This document shows, piece by piece, positions 7,214 to 16,655 of a DNA stretch of 64,000 bases. Below the pieces are notes generated by a model, which saw only the letters and a list, made by a program, of their open reading frames with translations, searched no databases and had not been told where the DNA came from. The stretch's first letter is position 1. Each line of letters opens with the position of its first letter. A program made the translations under genes and the position numbers. The stretch spans positions 36,022 through 100,021 of the forward strand of contig JAHJAA010000048.1 of assembly GCA_018814305.1 (NCBI GenBank), in the 5' to 3' direction. The DNA comes from Pseudomonadota bacterium. GTDB lineage: Bacteria > Desulfobacterota > Desulfobulbia > Desulfobulbales > JAGXFP01.

Positions 7214-8479
7214 TTACTCCTTGCCGACCAGCACCAAGGCCCTATCACCAATGACCTCAGGCTCCTGACTCCGCTGGTACATCATGAAGGAGTAATCGTT
7301 AACACTCTCCACATCATTCAAGGCCTCGGCCAGGCCGCCGACGGTCACCTCATGCCCTGCTTCCACCGCATCTTTGATATGTTTCAAGAAAAAATAGGTG
7401 AAGAGGCCGTGCTGTTTCTCGGGGTACCAGGAGCTGATCTGGTTACCCCGCGAACTGGTAAAGACCGCCGCGTTATCAAGTTTCAACACCGGTTGTTTCA
7501 CCCGCAAACCGATGGCACTGGCCTTGGGGATAATCGAACCCTTACTGGACATCCCGCTGAAACAGGCGTCAAAGGCCATGGTGATACTCTTCACCTCTTT
7601 ATCCGCTCCCATTTTATAGAGATTACTGTAAAGAAGATCCAGTGAATAGCTGGTCAGTTTAATCGCACCGGGATCAGCCTCGGCAGGGAGCAGGCTGACA
7701 TCACCGGTGTCGGGGTCCGGAGCCCCATGACCGGAATAATAGATGAAGATATCTGCCTTCCCCTTGCGGGCTCGACTGTAAAGGATCCCTCGATGATCAT
7801 TCTGATTGCCGAAGGTTTTGAAAAGATCCGGCAGGGTAGCATTCTCCATATAAATGATATTCTGCTCCTTGAATCCCATGGTCTCGATCAGATACTGTTT
7901 CATGACCGAGGCATCACGAATGGCATAATCGACCTGGGGAATCCCCGGATTCCGGTACTCCTTATTGCCGATGACCACGGCCACCGCATAGGGCCGGACC
8001 AGACCGGTCCGAGGTGGGATGTCGACATTGGCCGACTGTTGGGCCTCGGCCAGGGTTGCCTGAAAATAACTGTTGGCAGGATCAAGGGAAACCGCCTTCC
8101 GGGCCAGCTCCAGCGCCCGCTGTCGTTGGGGATCCTGTTTGTCAGTCAAGAGAAGATGGGCGAGCCCGTTCAGGGCCTTGGCGTAATCAGGTTTGAGCTG
8201 AACCGCCCTTTCCAGATGATTCCCTGCCCTATCCACCCGGCCTTCGGCATAATACAGCATGGCCTGATTATAATGGAGCGCAGCACTTTCGGGACATAGG
8301 GCGATGGCCTGGTCATAGGAACGAATCGCCTCAGCCGGACTGGTGCGACTTTCCTGCATGGCCTGACGCGCGAAGACTTGGGCCTCCCGGCAGTCGGCAG
8401 CCAAAACCGTTGCGACAGGAACAGTGCACAAGATCCCACCCACCAGGGCCAAAATGAAGGTAAAAAAAGACGATTTCAT
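7214..8479 (-). CDS. Secreted TPR plus caspase-like (peptidase C14) protein
   Basis: A 421-residue protein with a signal peptide (about 1-28), TPR-like helices at about 32-150 (SYDQAIALCPESAALHYNQA, LERAVQLKPDYAKALNGLAH, ARKAVSLDPANSYFQATLAE) and a C14 caspase-fold domain from about 163. The catalytic pair is visible: His251 in YYSGHG and Cys306 in FDACFSG. Bacterial caspase homologues cleave after Arg, Lys or Asp depending on the group; the specificity here cannot be read. The chosen ATG follows GGAGGGG and starts the signal peptide, so the longer upstream frame is rejected. The signal predicts action outside the cytoplasm, which is not the usual place for programmed-death proteases. Substrate unknown. 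Confidence 0.9.
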   Translation of the reverse strand: MKSSFFTFILALVGGILCTVPVATVLAADCREAQVFARQAMQESRTSPAEAIRSYDQAIALCPESAALHYNQAMLYYAEGRVDRAGNHLERAVQLKPDYAKALNGLAHLLLTDKQDPQRQRALELARKAVSLDPANSYFQATLAEAQQSANVDIPPRTGLVRPYAVAVVIGNKEYRNPGIPQVDYAIRDASVMKQYLIETMGFKEQNIIYMENATLPDLFKTFGNQNDHRGILYSRARKGKADIFIYYSGHGAPDPDTGDVSLLPAEADPGAIKLTSYSLDLLYSNLYKMGADKEVKSITMAFDACFSGMSSKGSIIPKASAIGLRVKQPVLKLDNAAVFTSSRGNQISSWYPEKQHGLFTYFFLKHIKDAVEAGHEVTVGGLAEALNDVESVNDYSFMMYQRSQEPEVIGDRALVLVGKE

Positions 8480-8756
8480 GCTCCCCTCCAGAATAAAAAA
8501 GCGCTGCCCATAAAGATGGGACAGTAAGACCAATATCAAGAATGAATTGTATCCTATTGAATAGCGAATTCAACCTGCCCTGTCAAGTGTCAGACCCTGA
8601 CTCTCCAAAGCCATAATCTCCGGGACATTTGCAGGAATCGGATAACAATTATCCGAAAAGCCACTTATCATATCCAACTTTATTTGATAGGTTTAGATAA
8701 TGGAACCGTCACCTTTTGATCCTTCCTGAAAAATACCTTCAAGGAGACCACGAAAA

Positions 8757-9497
8757 ATGCAGAATATCCGCCGCCCTCTGGTCTTTATCTTCCTGATTCT
8801 TTTTAGCCTGCAATCGTCAACCTTGCCAGTACAAGCCGACGCCGGGCCCAAAGAAGGATTCTTCGAAACGGCAGCAGGGATTATTGTCATCAGCCAGGTG
8901 GTTTTCTGGGGAGTCTTCGGCCTCGTCCGGCATTTCAAAAAAGAAAAGCGGGCCAGGGCCGTTACCGCGATACATTTTGACTGGGAACGGGTCAGACTGA
9001 CCATTGGTCAGGAAAGAATGGAGGTGACGGCAGAATTTGAATACACCAACCAGAGCGATGAGCGACTGGTGATGAACATGTTTTTCCCTTTTACCCAAAA
9101 GGTTCGCGGAAATATCAAGGATATCCAGATCAATCTGGACCGCATTGACCAGCATGGGGTGGTGACGGCCAAAAGGATCAAGTACCACATTAAGCGGAAC
9201 CGGATTGATTTCCGATACTACATCGATCCCCGGGAAAAAATCCGCTTATCAATTTCATACGACGAGGCCCTGCAAGGCTCCCAGGCGGCCTACATCCTCA
9301 CCTCCATTAAACGCTGGAAACGGCCGGTGGGTCTGGCGGAGTTCATTGTGGAGCTCCCCCTTGAACTTCAAAATCCACATTTTTCGTACAACGATTCACT
9401 GGTGGAGAGCATTCATGACCAGAAGCGTGGGGTTGGAATTTACCGTTTTGAGATGCATGACCTCTTCCCCGACCAGGAATTTGAGGTGAGCTGGTGA
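8757..9497 (+). CDS. Hypothetical envelope protein with signal and second membrane segment
   Basis: A 246-residue protein with a hydrophobic signal (about 7-27, ending Val-Gln-Ala-Asp), a second hydrophobic segment (about 38-58, IIVISQVVFWGVFGLV) followed by a basic stop-transfer KKEKRAR, then a beta-rich domain of about 180 residues that includes EFEYTNQSDERLVMNMFFPF. The repeated strand pattern is reminiscent of an immunoglobulin-like sandwich. AAGGAG precedes the start. I do not recognise a family or function. The next gene follows 31 bases later. Confidence 0.8.
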   Translation: MQNIRRPLVFIFLILFSLQSSTLPVQADAGPKEGFFETAAGIIVISQVVFWGVFGLVRHFKKEKRARAVTAIHFDWERVRLTIGQERMEVTAEFEYTNQSDERLVMNMFFPFTQKVRGNIKDIQINLDRIDQHGVVTAKRIKYHIKRNRIDFRYYIDPREKIRLSISYDEALQGSQAAYILTSIKRWKRPVGLAEFIVELPLELQNPHFSYNDSLVESIHDQKRGVGIYRFEMHDLFPDQEFEVSW

Positions 9498-9528
9498 GGG
9501 CTAGGAGCCCCGGTAAAGGAAGGTTTTG

Positions 9529-9792
9529 ATGGTGGAAGAGCAGAACTGGTCCCTCTACCTGATCCAATGTGCGGACGGCACCCTGTATACCGGGATTGCC
9601 CGAGGTCTGGAAAAAAGAATCGCAACCCACAACGACGGGTCAGGGGCTCGCTATACCCGAGGGAGGGGGCCGGTTACCCTGGTTTACCGGGAAGATTTTC
9701 CCGACCGGGCAACCGCATCCAAAAGAGAATACGAGGTCAAGCGGATGACCAGACGCGAAAAACTGAAATTAATTGAGTCTCACGCAAAATAA
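9529..9792 (+). CDS. GIY-YIG domain protein (UPF0213 type)
   Basis: An 87-residue single-domain GIY-YIG protein. The first strand motif appears as YLIQCADGTLYTGIARGLEKR, followed by the conserved HN, the tract GARYTRGRGPVTLVYRE, and the Glu-containing helix ASKREYEVKRMTRREKLKLI. Small stand-alone proteins of this type (YhbQ/UPF0213) carry the nuclease fold, and the E. coli relative has been linked to DNA repair. A TTG lies one codon upstream, but the ATG at 9529 behind AAGGAAGG is preferred. Confidence 0.92.
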   Translation: MVEEQNWSLYLIQCADGTLYTGIARGLEKRIATHNDGSGARYTRGRGPVTLVYREDFPDRATASKREYEVKRMTRREKLKLIESHAK

Positions 9793-9825
9793 AAAAAACC
9801 GGAAGAGGCACAGGGCCCCTTCCGG
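9788..9825 (-). terminator. Rho-independent terminator of the DEAD-box helicase gene
   Basis: Inverted arms CCGGAAG (9799-9805) and CTTCCGG (9819-9825) enclose a GC-rich loop. Read on the minus strand the stem is followed by eight T, an A and four more T. It lies 25 bases past the helicase stop. Confidence 0.85.
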
Positions 9826-9850
9826 ATAGGACATAAGGTCCAGAGAAAAA

Positions 9851-11290
<1,440 letters not shown>

Positions 11291-11948
11291 AAACAAAAAA
11301 CCTCAAAATAAGATGACCCGAGTTGCCAATGGAAAGGGTCCTCGGAAAAACCCCGAAAAAATCAAGATCAGGACAACTATAATCCGGATCCCGGGGTAAG
11401 GGTGCAGGAATACCCTGCGTGACCGGTCCGATCAAGCCAGCCCAGCGACGTAATAAAGTCAGCGGCATGCGATTGATTGGTTTCCGGATAAATCAAACGG
11501 GTCCCAGCCAAAAATGGAGTTTTTGCCTGATCAAAGGTCATGCCCAAAAAATCATGCTCGGAAATAAGCGAAACGAAGTAAAGACTCCGATATCACTCAT
11601 CTTCCGGTGCATATCTTGGGGCAATCCTTGATCTCAGGAAAAATCCTCACGGGGTGGCAGACACGAATTAACAATCGTTTAACGGTATCCAACGGGGAGT
11701 GGAGCAGGCGACTCGACAGGATATATCGTGAAATGAATTGCAGAACTCTAAGGAACAATTTGTTAATTATACACGGGGAATCTTTTCCTGCAAGGGAAAT
11801 CGACCGTAAATGGCCTCATTAAAGAATTGGCGGGTATCTTTTCTTGAAAAACTATGGTAACCTGACCCCCTTTTTTAATGAAAATCCCGTCATCAGGCTC
11901 TTTCCAGCCCATCAGGCGGGATTTTGTACCTTCCCAAAGGAGAGACCA
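11291..11948. other. Divergent intergenic region between helicase and FKBP genes
   Basis: About 660 bases without a convincing gene or structured RNA that I can name. It must hold promoters for the divergent helicase and FKBP genes. The only clear structure is the hairpin at 11881-11925. Short frames here have no ribosome site. Confidence 0.6.
11881..11925 (+). terminator. Hairpin ending in TTTT in the leader of the FKBP gene
   Basis: Arms AAAATCCCG (11881-11889) and CGGGATTTT (11917-11925) with a 27-base loop, which contains a second copy of CATCAGG. It lies 23 bases before the FKBP start, so it may act as an attenuator or as an upstream terminator. The loop is long, so confidence is limited. 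Confidence 0.4.
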
Positions 11949-12377
11949 ATGACCCAGGCAAAAAACGGCGATACCGTCAAAATCAACTACACCGGAAAAC
12001 TAAACGATGGCACGGTTTTCGACTCTTCAGAGGGGCGGGAGCCATTGGCCTTTACCCTGGGCAGCGGCCAGGTTATCCCTGGCTTTGAAGAGGCGGTTCT
12101 AGGCATGACCATCGGCGCATCCAAGAATATCGCCATCCCTGTGGAGAAGGCATACGGTCCCCGTAACGAAGAGCTGGTCATGACCGCTCCCCTGGAGCAA
12201 GTCCCGCCCGATCTCAATCCGGAAGTGGGCCAGCAGCTCCAGTTAAGCGGACCCAACAATGAATTGATCGTGGTACAAGTGGTTGAGGTAACCGAGGAGT
12301 CCATCACTCTGGACGCCAACCCCCCCTTGGCCGGTGAAGACCTGATTTTTGATATCGAACTGGTGGCCATTGGTTGA
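11949..12377 (+). CDS. FKBP-type peptidyl-prolyl cis-trans isomerase (SlyD/FkpB-like)
   Basis: A 142-residue cytosolic proline isomerase and chaperone. The FKBP core is clear: VKINYTGKLNDGTVFDSSEG, the active-site segment LGSGQVIPGFEEAVLGM, then an inserted flap domain (about 66-120, EKAYGPRNEELVMTAPLEQV onward) and the return strand LAGEDLIFDIELVAIG. The flap insertion is typical of SlyD/FkpB. The His-rich SlyD tail is absent. A longer in-frame extension lacks support; ATG 11949 follows AAAGGAGAG. In many relatives the segment before LAGEDL reads D-x-N-H-P; here it reads DANPP, so the His is replaced by Pro. Confidence 0.92.
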   Translation: MTQAKNGDTVKINYTGKLNDGTVFDSSEGREPLAFTLGSGQVIPGFEEAVLGMTIGASKNIAIPVEKAYGPRNEELVMTAPLEQVPPDLNPEVGQQLQLSGPNNELIVVQVVEVTEESITLDANPPLAGEDLIFDIELVAIG

Positions 12378-12410
12378 TCCGAGTAAACCCATCCGATCTC
12401 AGGAAACATC

Positions 12411-12887
12411 ATGTTCAACCATATCAAAAAACTTCTTTTCAGTAACCCAATCCCAGGGAAGCCCCGGCAGGATCATGAGCTCGCCAATCGAATCTCAGCC
12501 TGTGTCATCCTGCTGGAGGCGGCCTTGGTTGACAATCACCTGGCGGAAACAGAAATGGAGCATATCCACGCTTCCATCATCCAGGAGTTCGGACTGGAAC
12601 CGGTCTATGCAGAGGAACTGCTTGAGATGGCCCACAAGGCCAGAAACAAGGCCACCGATCTTTGGGAATTCACCAACAGAATCAATCAGAGTGCCACCCC
12701 AGAAGAAAAGCTGGCGATTATGAAGCGGGTATGGCACATCATCTACGCCGACGGCAATCTCGACATGCTGGAAGATCATTTTGCCCACAAGCTGGCCAAC
12801 CTCCTGCGCCTGACCCATGGGCAGATGATTGAGACCAAACTCCAGGCCAAGGCTGAAATTGCCCGACGCCCTTCAGCGGAACAATAA
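12411..12887 (+). CDS. TerB-like helical protein
   Basis: A 158-residue all-helical protein matching the TerB/tellurite-resistance-like fold: ISACVILLEAALVDNHLAETEMEHIHASI, a middle section ending in EEKLAIMKRVWHIIYADGNLDMLEDHFAHKLANLL. The paired acidic loops (VDNHLAETE and ADGNLDMLE) are the hallmark of the family and are thought to bind a divalent cation. The domain is found in tellurite-resistance and stress proteins, but stand-alone members have no settled function. It starts 33 bases after the FKBP gene, with AGGA ahead of ATG, so co-transcription is likely. Confidence 0.85.
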   Translation: MFNHIKKLLFSNPIPGKPRQDHELANRISACVILLEAALVDNHLAETEMEHIHASIIQEFGLEPVYAEELLEMAHKARNKATDLWEFTNRINQSATPEEKLAIMKRVWHIIYADGNLDMLEDHFAHKLANLLRLTHGQMIETKLQAKAEIARRPSAEQ

Positions 12888-12910
12888 AGGCTCCGCCCAA
12901 CTGCCAACTG

Positions 12911-12939
12911 AATTATAAAACAGCTGGCCTCCCCCAGCT
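12911..12939 (-). terminator. Rho-independent terminator overlapping the stop of the 12938-13549 gene
   Basis: Stem AGCTGG (12922-12927) paired with CCAGCT (12934-12939), six-base loop, followed on the minus strand by GTTTTATAATT. The TAG stop codon of the minus-strand gene lies at the base of the stem. Confidence 0.65.
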
Positions 12940-13549
12940 ATTCATCAAGGGACATCAAGTCGGCCTGATACTGTTCAAGGAGTTGCTTCTCGGCGGGGGT
13001 GGGCTTCGGCAGGTATTGGTAAGCCTCCTGCATACCCTTGATGGCGGCAATGCCGTCTTCCATCCCTTTTTTGGTCTGAAGGTAGGCCTCCGGGTTCATC
13101 TGGGCCTTTTTTTTCTCCAAATCAACCAGACGGGCCTCCATCCCGATCACCGTGGCGTCGGTCCCCAGGGTAATCTCATCGCGCATGCCCAAGGCTATCA
13201 CCCGCATACTTTTTTTCAACCAGAGCTTAGGGTCCAGCTGTCTTGATTGGGCCCAATTCAAATAGTCCGGATCCTTCAGGGCCTCATTAAAATCGACCAG
13301 AACATCATCCTCAGCCGTCTTTTCCATATTGTCGTCGAGGGCGGTAAATTCGCTCCACCGGGCGATCATGTCCAGGACATCATCCTCAGTAAATCGAACA
13401 TCGCTGACAAATTCGGCCAGATCTCTGGTCCATTGAATAAACTGAAGATTAGCCTCCCGGACATCGAGGACCCCATCGCCCTGATCGGCACTGGCGACCG
13501 TGACCAATGACAAAAACACGAGCAAGAACCGAAAAACCAACCTTTTCAT
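12938..13549 (-). CDS. Hypothetical secreted protein
   Basis: A 203-residue protein with a signal peptide (about 1-21, ending Ala-Ser-Ala-Asp) and a mature, strongly charged helical chain. A coiled-coil-like stretch (MEARLVDLEKKKAQMNPEAY) and a C-terminal helix rich in Glu, Gln and Lys are visible. No catalytic motif or cysteine is present. Very strong ribosome site (GAGGAGGGAGG). Family not recognised. It lies downstream of hemB but behind its own terminator-separated unit. Confidence 0.8.
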   Translation of the reverse strand: MKRLVFRFLLVFLSLVTVASADQGDGVLDVREANLQFIQWTRDLAEFVSDVRFTEDDVLDMIARWSEFTALDDNMEKTAEDDVLVDFNEALKDPDYLNWAQSRQLDPKLWLKKSMRVIALGMRDEITLGTDATVIGMEARLVDLEKKKAQMNPEAYLQTKKGMEDGIAAIKGMQEAYQYLPKPTPAEKQLLEQYQADLMSLDE

Positions 13550-13562
13550 AATCCTCCCTCCT

Positions 13563-13605
13563 CAAACAAAAGAGATTCCATCGCACCAGCCGCGACGGAA
13601 TCTCT
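13563..13605 (-). terminator. Rho-independent terminator of hemB
   Basis: Arms AGAGATTCC (13571-13579) and GGAATCTCT (13597-13605) with inner TCGC/GCGA pairing give a long stem. On the minus strand it is followed by TTTGTTTG. It lies about 30 bases past the hemB stop. Confidence 0.85.
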
Positions 13606-13635
13606 CCTTTACAATCAATCTGACCGGTTCAGGTT

Positions 13636-14613
13636 TCAGCGATTCTGCATATAACGGGCCGCATCCTTGGCGGAATAAGTCAGGATAATATCCGCCCCGG
13701 CCCTTCTGATGCTGAGCAACGTCTCGTACATAACCTTATCGCCGTCAATCCAGCCCTTTTCGGCCGCAGCCTTGATCATGGCGTACTCGCCGCTGACATG
13801 ATAGGCGGCAATGGGCAGATCGAACTCGTCGCGGAGTTTACTGATGATATCAAGATAGGCCACCGCCGGTTTAACCATCAGGATGTCGGCACCCTCGTCC
13901 ACGTCAAGGGTCGCCTCGCGAAAGGCCTCGCGCGAGTTGGCCGGATCCATCTGATAGCCACAGCGATCGCCGAACTGGGGTGCACCATCGGCGGCTTCGC
14001 GAAACGGTCCGTAAAAGGCCGAGGCATACTTGACCGCATAAGACATGATCGGAATGTTATGAAAATTATTTTCATCAAGGGTCGCCCGGATTTCAGCCAC
14101 CCGACCATCCATCATGTCCGAAGGGGCCACCATATCGGCACCGGCACGGACATGGGAAAGGGCGGTATGAGCGAGGACCTCAAGGGTTGAGTCGTTATCA
14201 ATCTCGTTATCGATGATCAACCCGCAATGACCGTGATCGGTATATTCACAAAGGCACACATCGGTGATAACATTCATCCCCGGGGCCTTGTTCTTAAGTT
14301 CCTTGATGGCCCGCTGGATTATCCCATCCTTGGCATGGGCGCCGGAACCCACCGCATCCTTTTTCTCGGGGAGTCCAAAGAGAATCACACTATTAATTCC
14401 GAGCTTCATGCATTCGGCCGCTTCCTTACCGAGTTCATCGACGGAAAAACGGAATACACCAGGCATCGAGCCGATTTCCTCCTTGATTTTTTTCCCAGGG
14501 CGAACAAAGAGCGGGTAGATCAGATGATCCGGAGAAAGATGGGTCTCGCGAATCAGAGAACGAAGTACTTCATTTTTCCGCAACCGGCGCGGGCGATATT
14601 CCGGAAAAACCAT
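13636..14613 (-). CDS. hemB: Delta-aminolevulinic acid dehydratase (porphobilinogen synthase)
   Basis: A 325-residue enzyme that condenses two 5-aminolevulinate molecules to porphobilinogen in heme, siroheme and cobalamin synthesis. Both active-site lysines are visible: Lys195 in [16 protein letters not shown] and Lys248 in [12 protein letters not shown], which forms the Schiff base. The Cys triad [13 protein letters not shown] (Cys120, 122, 130) indicates a zinc-type active site. The length is normal. It is followed by its own terminator and preceded by about 180 bases without a gene, so it is probably a single-gene unit. Confidence 0.97.
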   Translation of the reverse strand: MVFPEYRPRRLRKNEVLRSLIRETHLSPDHLIYPLFVRPGKKIKEEIGSMPGVFRFSVDELGKEAAECMKLGINSVILFGLPEKKDAVGSGAHAKDGIIQRAIKELKNKAPGMNVITDVCLCEYTDHGHCGLIIDNEIDNDSTLEVLAHTALSHVRAGADMVAPSDMMDGRVAEIRATLDENNFHNIPIMSYAVKYASAFYGPFREAADGAPQFGDRCGYQMDPANSREAFREATLDVDEGADILMVKPAVAYLDIISKLRDEFDLPIAAYHVSGEYAMIKAAAEKGWIDGDKVMYETLLSIRRAGADIILTYSAKDAARYMQNR

Positions 14614-14797
14614 GACAAATCTCCTTCTTGGAATTTATGAAATTGAGAATTATGTATGCTCTACGTTGTTAAACTTAAACTACCTACTCAAAGTCTTGCC
14701 ATAAAAAACATGAAGAGCACTGATACGGAAAAGTTACGATCAATAGGACCCATCCCCATCAATCACCCCCGGATCTGACTCCAGACTGCAGCCAAAC

Positions 14798-16552
14798 TCA
14801 CTTGAGCTGAAACTCCTTCTCAACCAGATCATTGATAAATTTTTCTGGTTCGTCAATGCCGGAACCGGTGATGGTGACCTGATGCAAATCCACTTTCTGG
14901 CTGAGCAACCGGAAACCATACTCGCAGATCTCTATCACCCTTTTGCAGATGGATCGAATCATCTTTCTGTTTTTGGGGTAACGGGCCAGAATCCGATCAA
15001 TGGCATCCTCACTGAACAAAATTTCCATTTCGGGGGAACCAAACTCTACTTCACACTCCCGGATACGATGAACCAATTCGATGAAGACCTCACAGGCGTC
15101 ATTGGTATCCATGTTTTCAGTCTGACAAAATCTGGCCAGAAGGGCCAGGCGCTCTTCTGAAATATTGATCTCGGGCCGATGATAACATTCCGCCCGTGAC
15201 TGTTTCATGAAACGGACCAATTCATCCAGTTCGGTCACCGCCAGTTGGCGGTATCGATCAAGGTGCAAGTCCCTTTGGTCGGGATCGTCTATTAACGCGG
15301 CCAGACCATCCTCCGGATTAAGCACCATCTCGGCTGAAATCACCAGGAAAGGCAGGGTCAGGGAAGGAAGCCTCTTTTCAAAAGGCAGCAGAACCCGTTC
15401 AAGCACGCTCTGGAGCCCGCGGGCGCCGGTCTTTTCGATAATGGCCAGCCGGGCAATTTCCCGATAGGACTCATCCTCAAAAGCCAGTTTGATGCCATAG
15501 GCGCGAAAGTCCTTTTTCTTACTGAGCACCACCCCACAGCCGGGATTTCGTAAAATCTGGTATAAATCTCCTTCGTCCAATGATTCAAGGACGGAGATCA
15601 CCGGTAGGCGACCGACAAACTCACTCTCAAATCCATAGCCGATCAAATCCTCAGCTTTGGCCTGCAACAGGTAATAGGTATCATCCTTCCGGGAGGTTAC
15701 CGTTGATTCAAAACCCATGGATTGCCGGGAAACCCGTTTACGAACGATCTCTCCCAGCCCCCCGAAGGCCCCACTCATGATAAAGAGGATATTCCTGGTG
15801 TTAACCGCCCTTTTTTCTCGTTTGCCGTGGGTCCGATAATACTCCATGGCCTCCATCTGTGAAATGGGATCATGGGGAACCTTGAGATCCACATCGGTCT
15901 CCTCCATGGGTTTCAGGAAGGCCCTCTGGACCCCGGTTCTGGAAATATCATGTCCCACAAGATTGGAACTTGAGGCTATCTTATCAATTTCATCCACATA
16001 TATGATTCCCAAACCGGCCTTTTCCAGGTCACCATCTGCCTGCCGAGCCAGATCCCGGACCAGATCTTCCACATCGCCGCCCACATACCCTGTTTCACTG
16101 AACTTGGTGGCGTCACCCTTGACAAAAGGAACGCCCAACTTCCTGGCAATGAGTTTAATGAGAAAGGTCTTGCCGACTCCGGTGGGGCCGACCAACAGGA
16201 TATTGTTTTTAACCTGGCCCAGGCTCCTTTGCTCCGGACCACCGCTTTCTTCGGCAAAGCGGATCCGGTTGAAATGGGTGCATATCTTGGTGGCCAGCAC
16301 GGCCTTGGCGTCATCCTGCCGGACCACGTACTCATCCAGATAATCAATCAACTCCTCGGGTTTCATCCGAAAGTTGTACACCGCCTGGTCTTTTTCAGCA
16401 GGAACCTCGGTTTCCAATGTTTCCTGAACTTCCGCCATGGGAAATAGACCGGTTGAAACTATTTTGATCCGGTTCCCGTACTTTTCGGAGAGATAATCCC
16501 CGATTTCCTTTTCCAGATCTTTCTGGGTGGGAAAACCACTATCTGATGTCAT
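14798..16552 (-). CDS. ClpX-like AAA+ ATPase without zinc-binding domain
   Basis: A 584-residue protein with a ClpX/HslU-type AAA+ module: start of the module at EELIDYLDEYVVRQDDAK, Walker A GPTGVGKT (122-129), pore-loop motif GYVGGDVEDLV (155-165), Walker B IIYVDEID (183-190), a sensor region with the GAFGGLGE motif, and the ClpX-like segment YGFESEFVGRLPVI. The small domain follows (IIEKTGARGLQSVLERVLLPFE). ClpX proper begins with a Cys4 zinc domain and is about 420 residues; here the N terminus is a different 60-residue segment and about 140 extra C-terminal helical residues follow. It may unfold proteins alone or for a peptidase, but no clpP is nearby. Confidence 0.88.
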   Translation of the reverse strand: MTSDSGFPTQKDLEKEIGDYLSEKYGNRIKIVSTGLFPMAEVQETLETEVPAEKDQAVYNFRMKPEELIDYLDEYVVRQDDAKAVLATKICTHFNRIRFAEESGGPEQRSLGQVKNNILLVGPTGVGKTFLIKLIARKLGVPFVKGDATKFSETGYVGGDVEDLVRDLARQADGDLEKAGLGIIYVDEIDKIASSSNLVGHDISRTGVQRAFLKPMEETDVDLKVPHDPISQMEAMEYYRTHGKREKRAVNTRNILFIMSGAFGGLGEIVRKRVSRQSMGFESTVTSRKDDTYYLLQAKAEDLIGYGFESEFVGRLPVISVLESLDEGDLYQILRNPGCGVVLSKKKDFRAYGIKLAFEDESYREIARLAIIEKTGARGLQSVLERVLLPFEKRLPSLTLPFLVISAEMVLNPEDGLAALIDDPDQRDLHLDRYRQLAVTELDELVRFMKQSRAECYHRPEINISEERLALLARFCQTENMDTNDACEVFIELVHRIRECEVEFGSPEMEILFSEDAIDRILARYPKNRKMIRSICKRVIEICEYGFRLLSQKVDLHQVTITGSGIDEPEKFINDLVEKEFQLK

Positions 16553-16655
16553 AATTTGTATCTCGCTATCTTCTTTCGGGAAGATTGATCAGGGGCACTT
16601 TGAACGACGCCTACCCTACTCCGGCACCCAAAACAACAGGCCAATCACAACTCAC

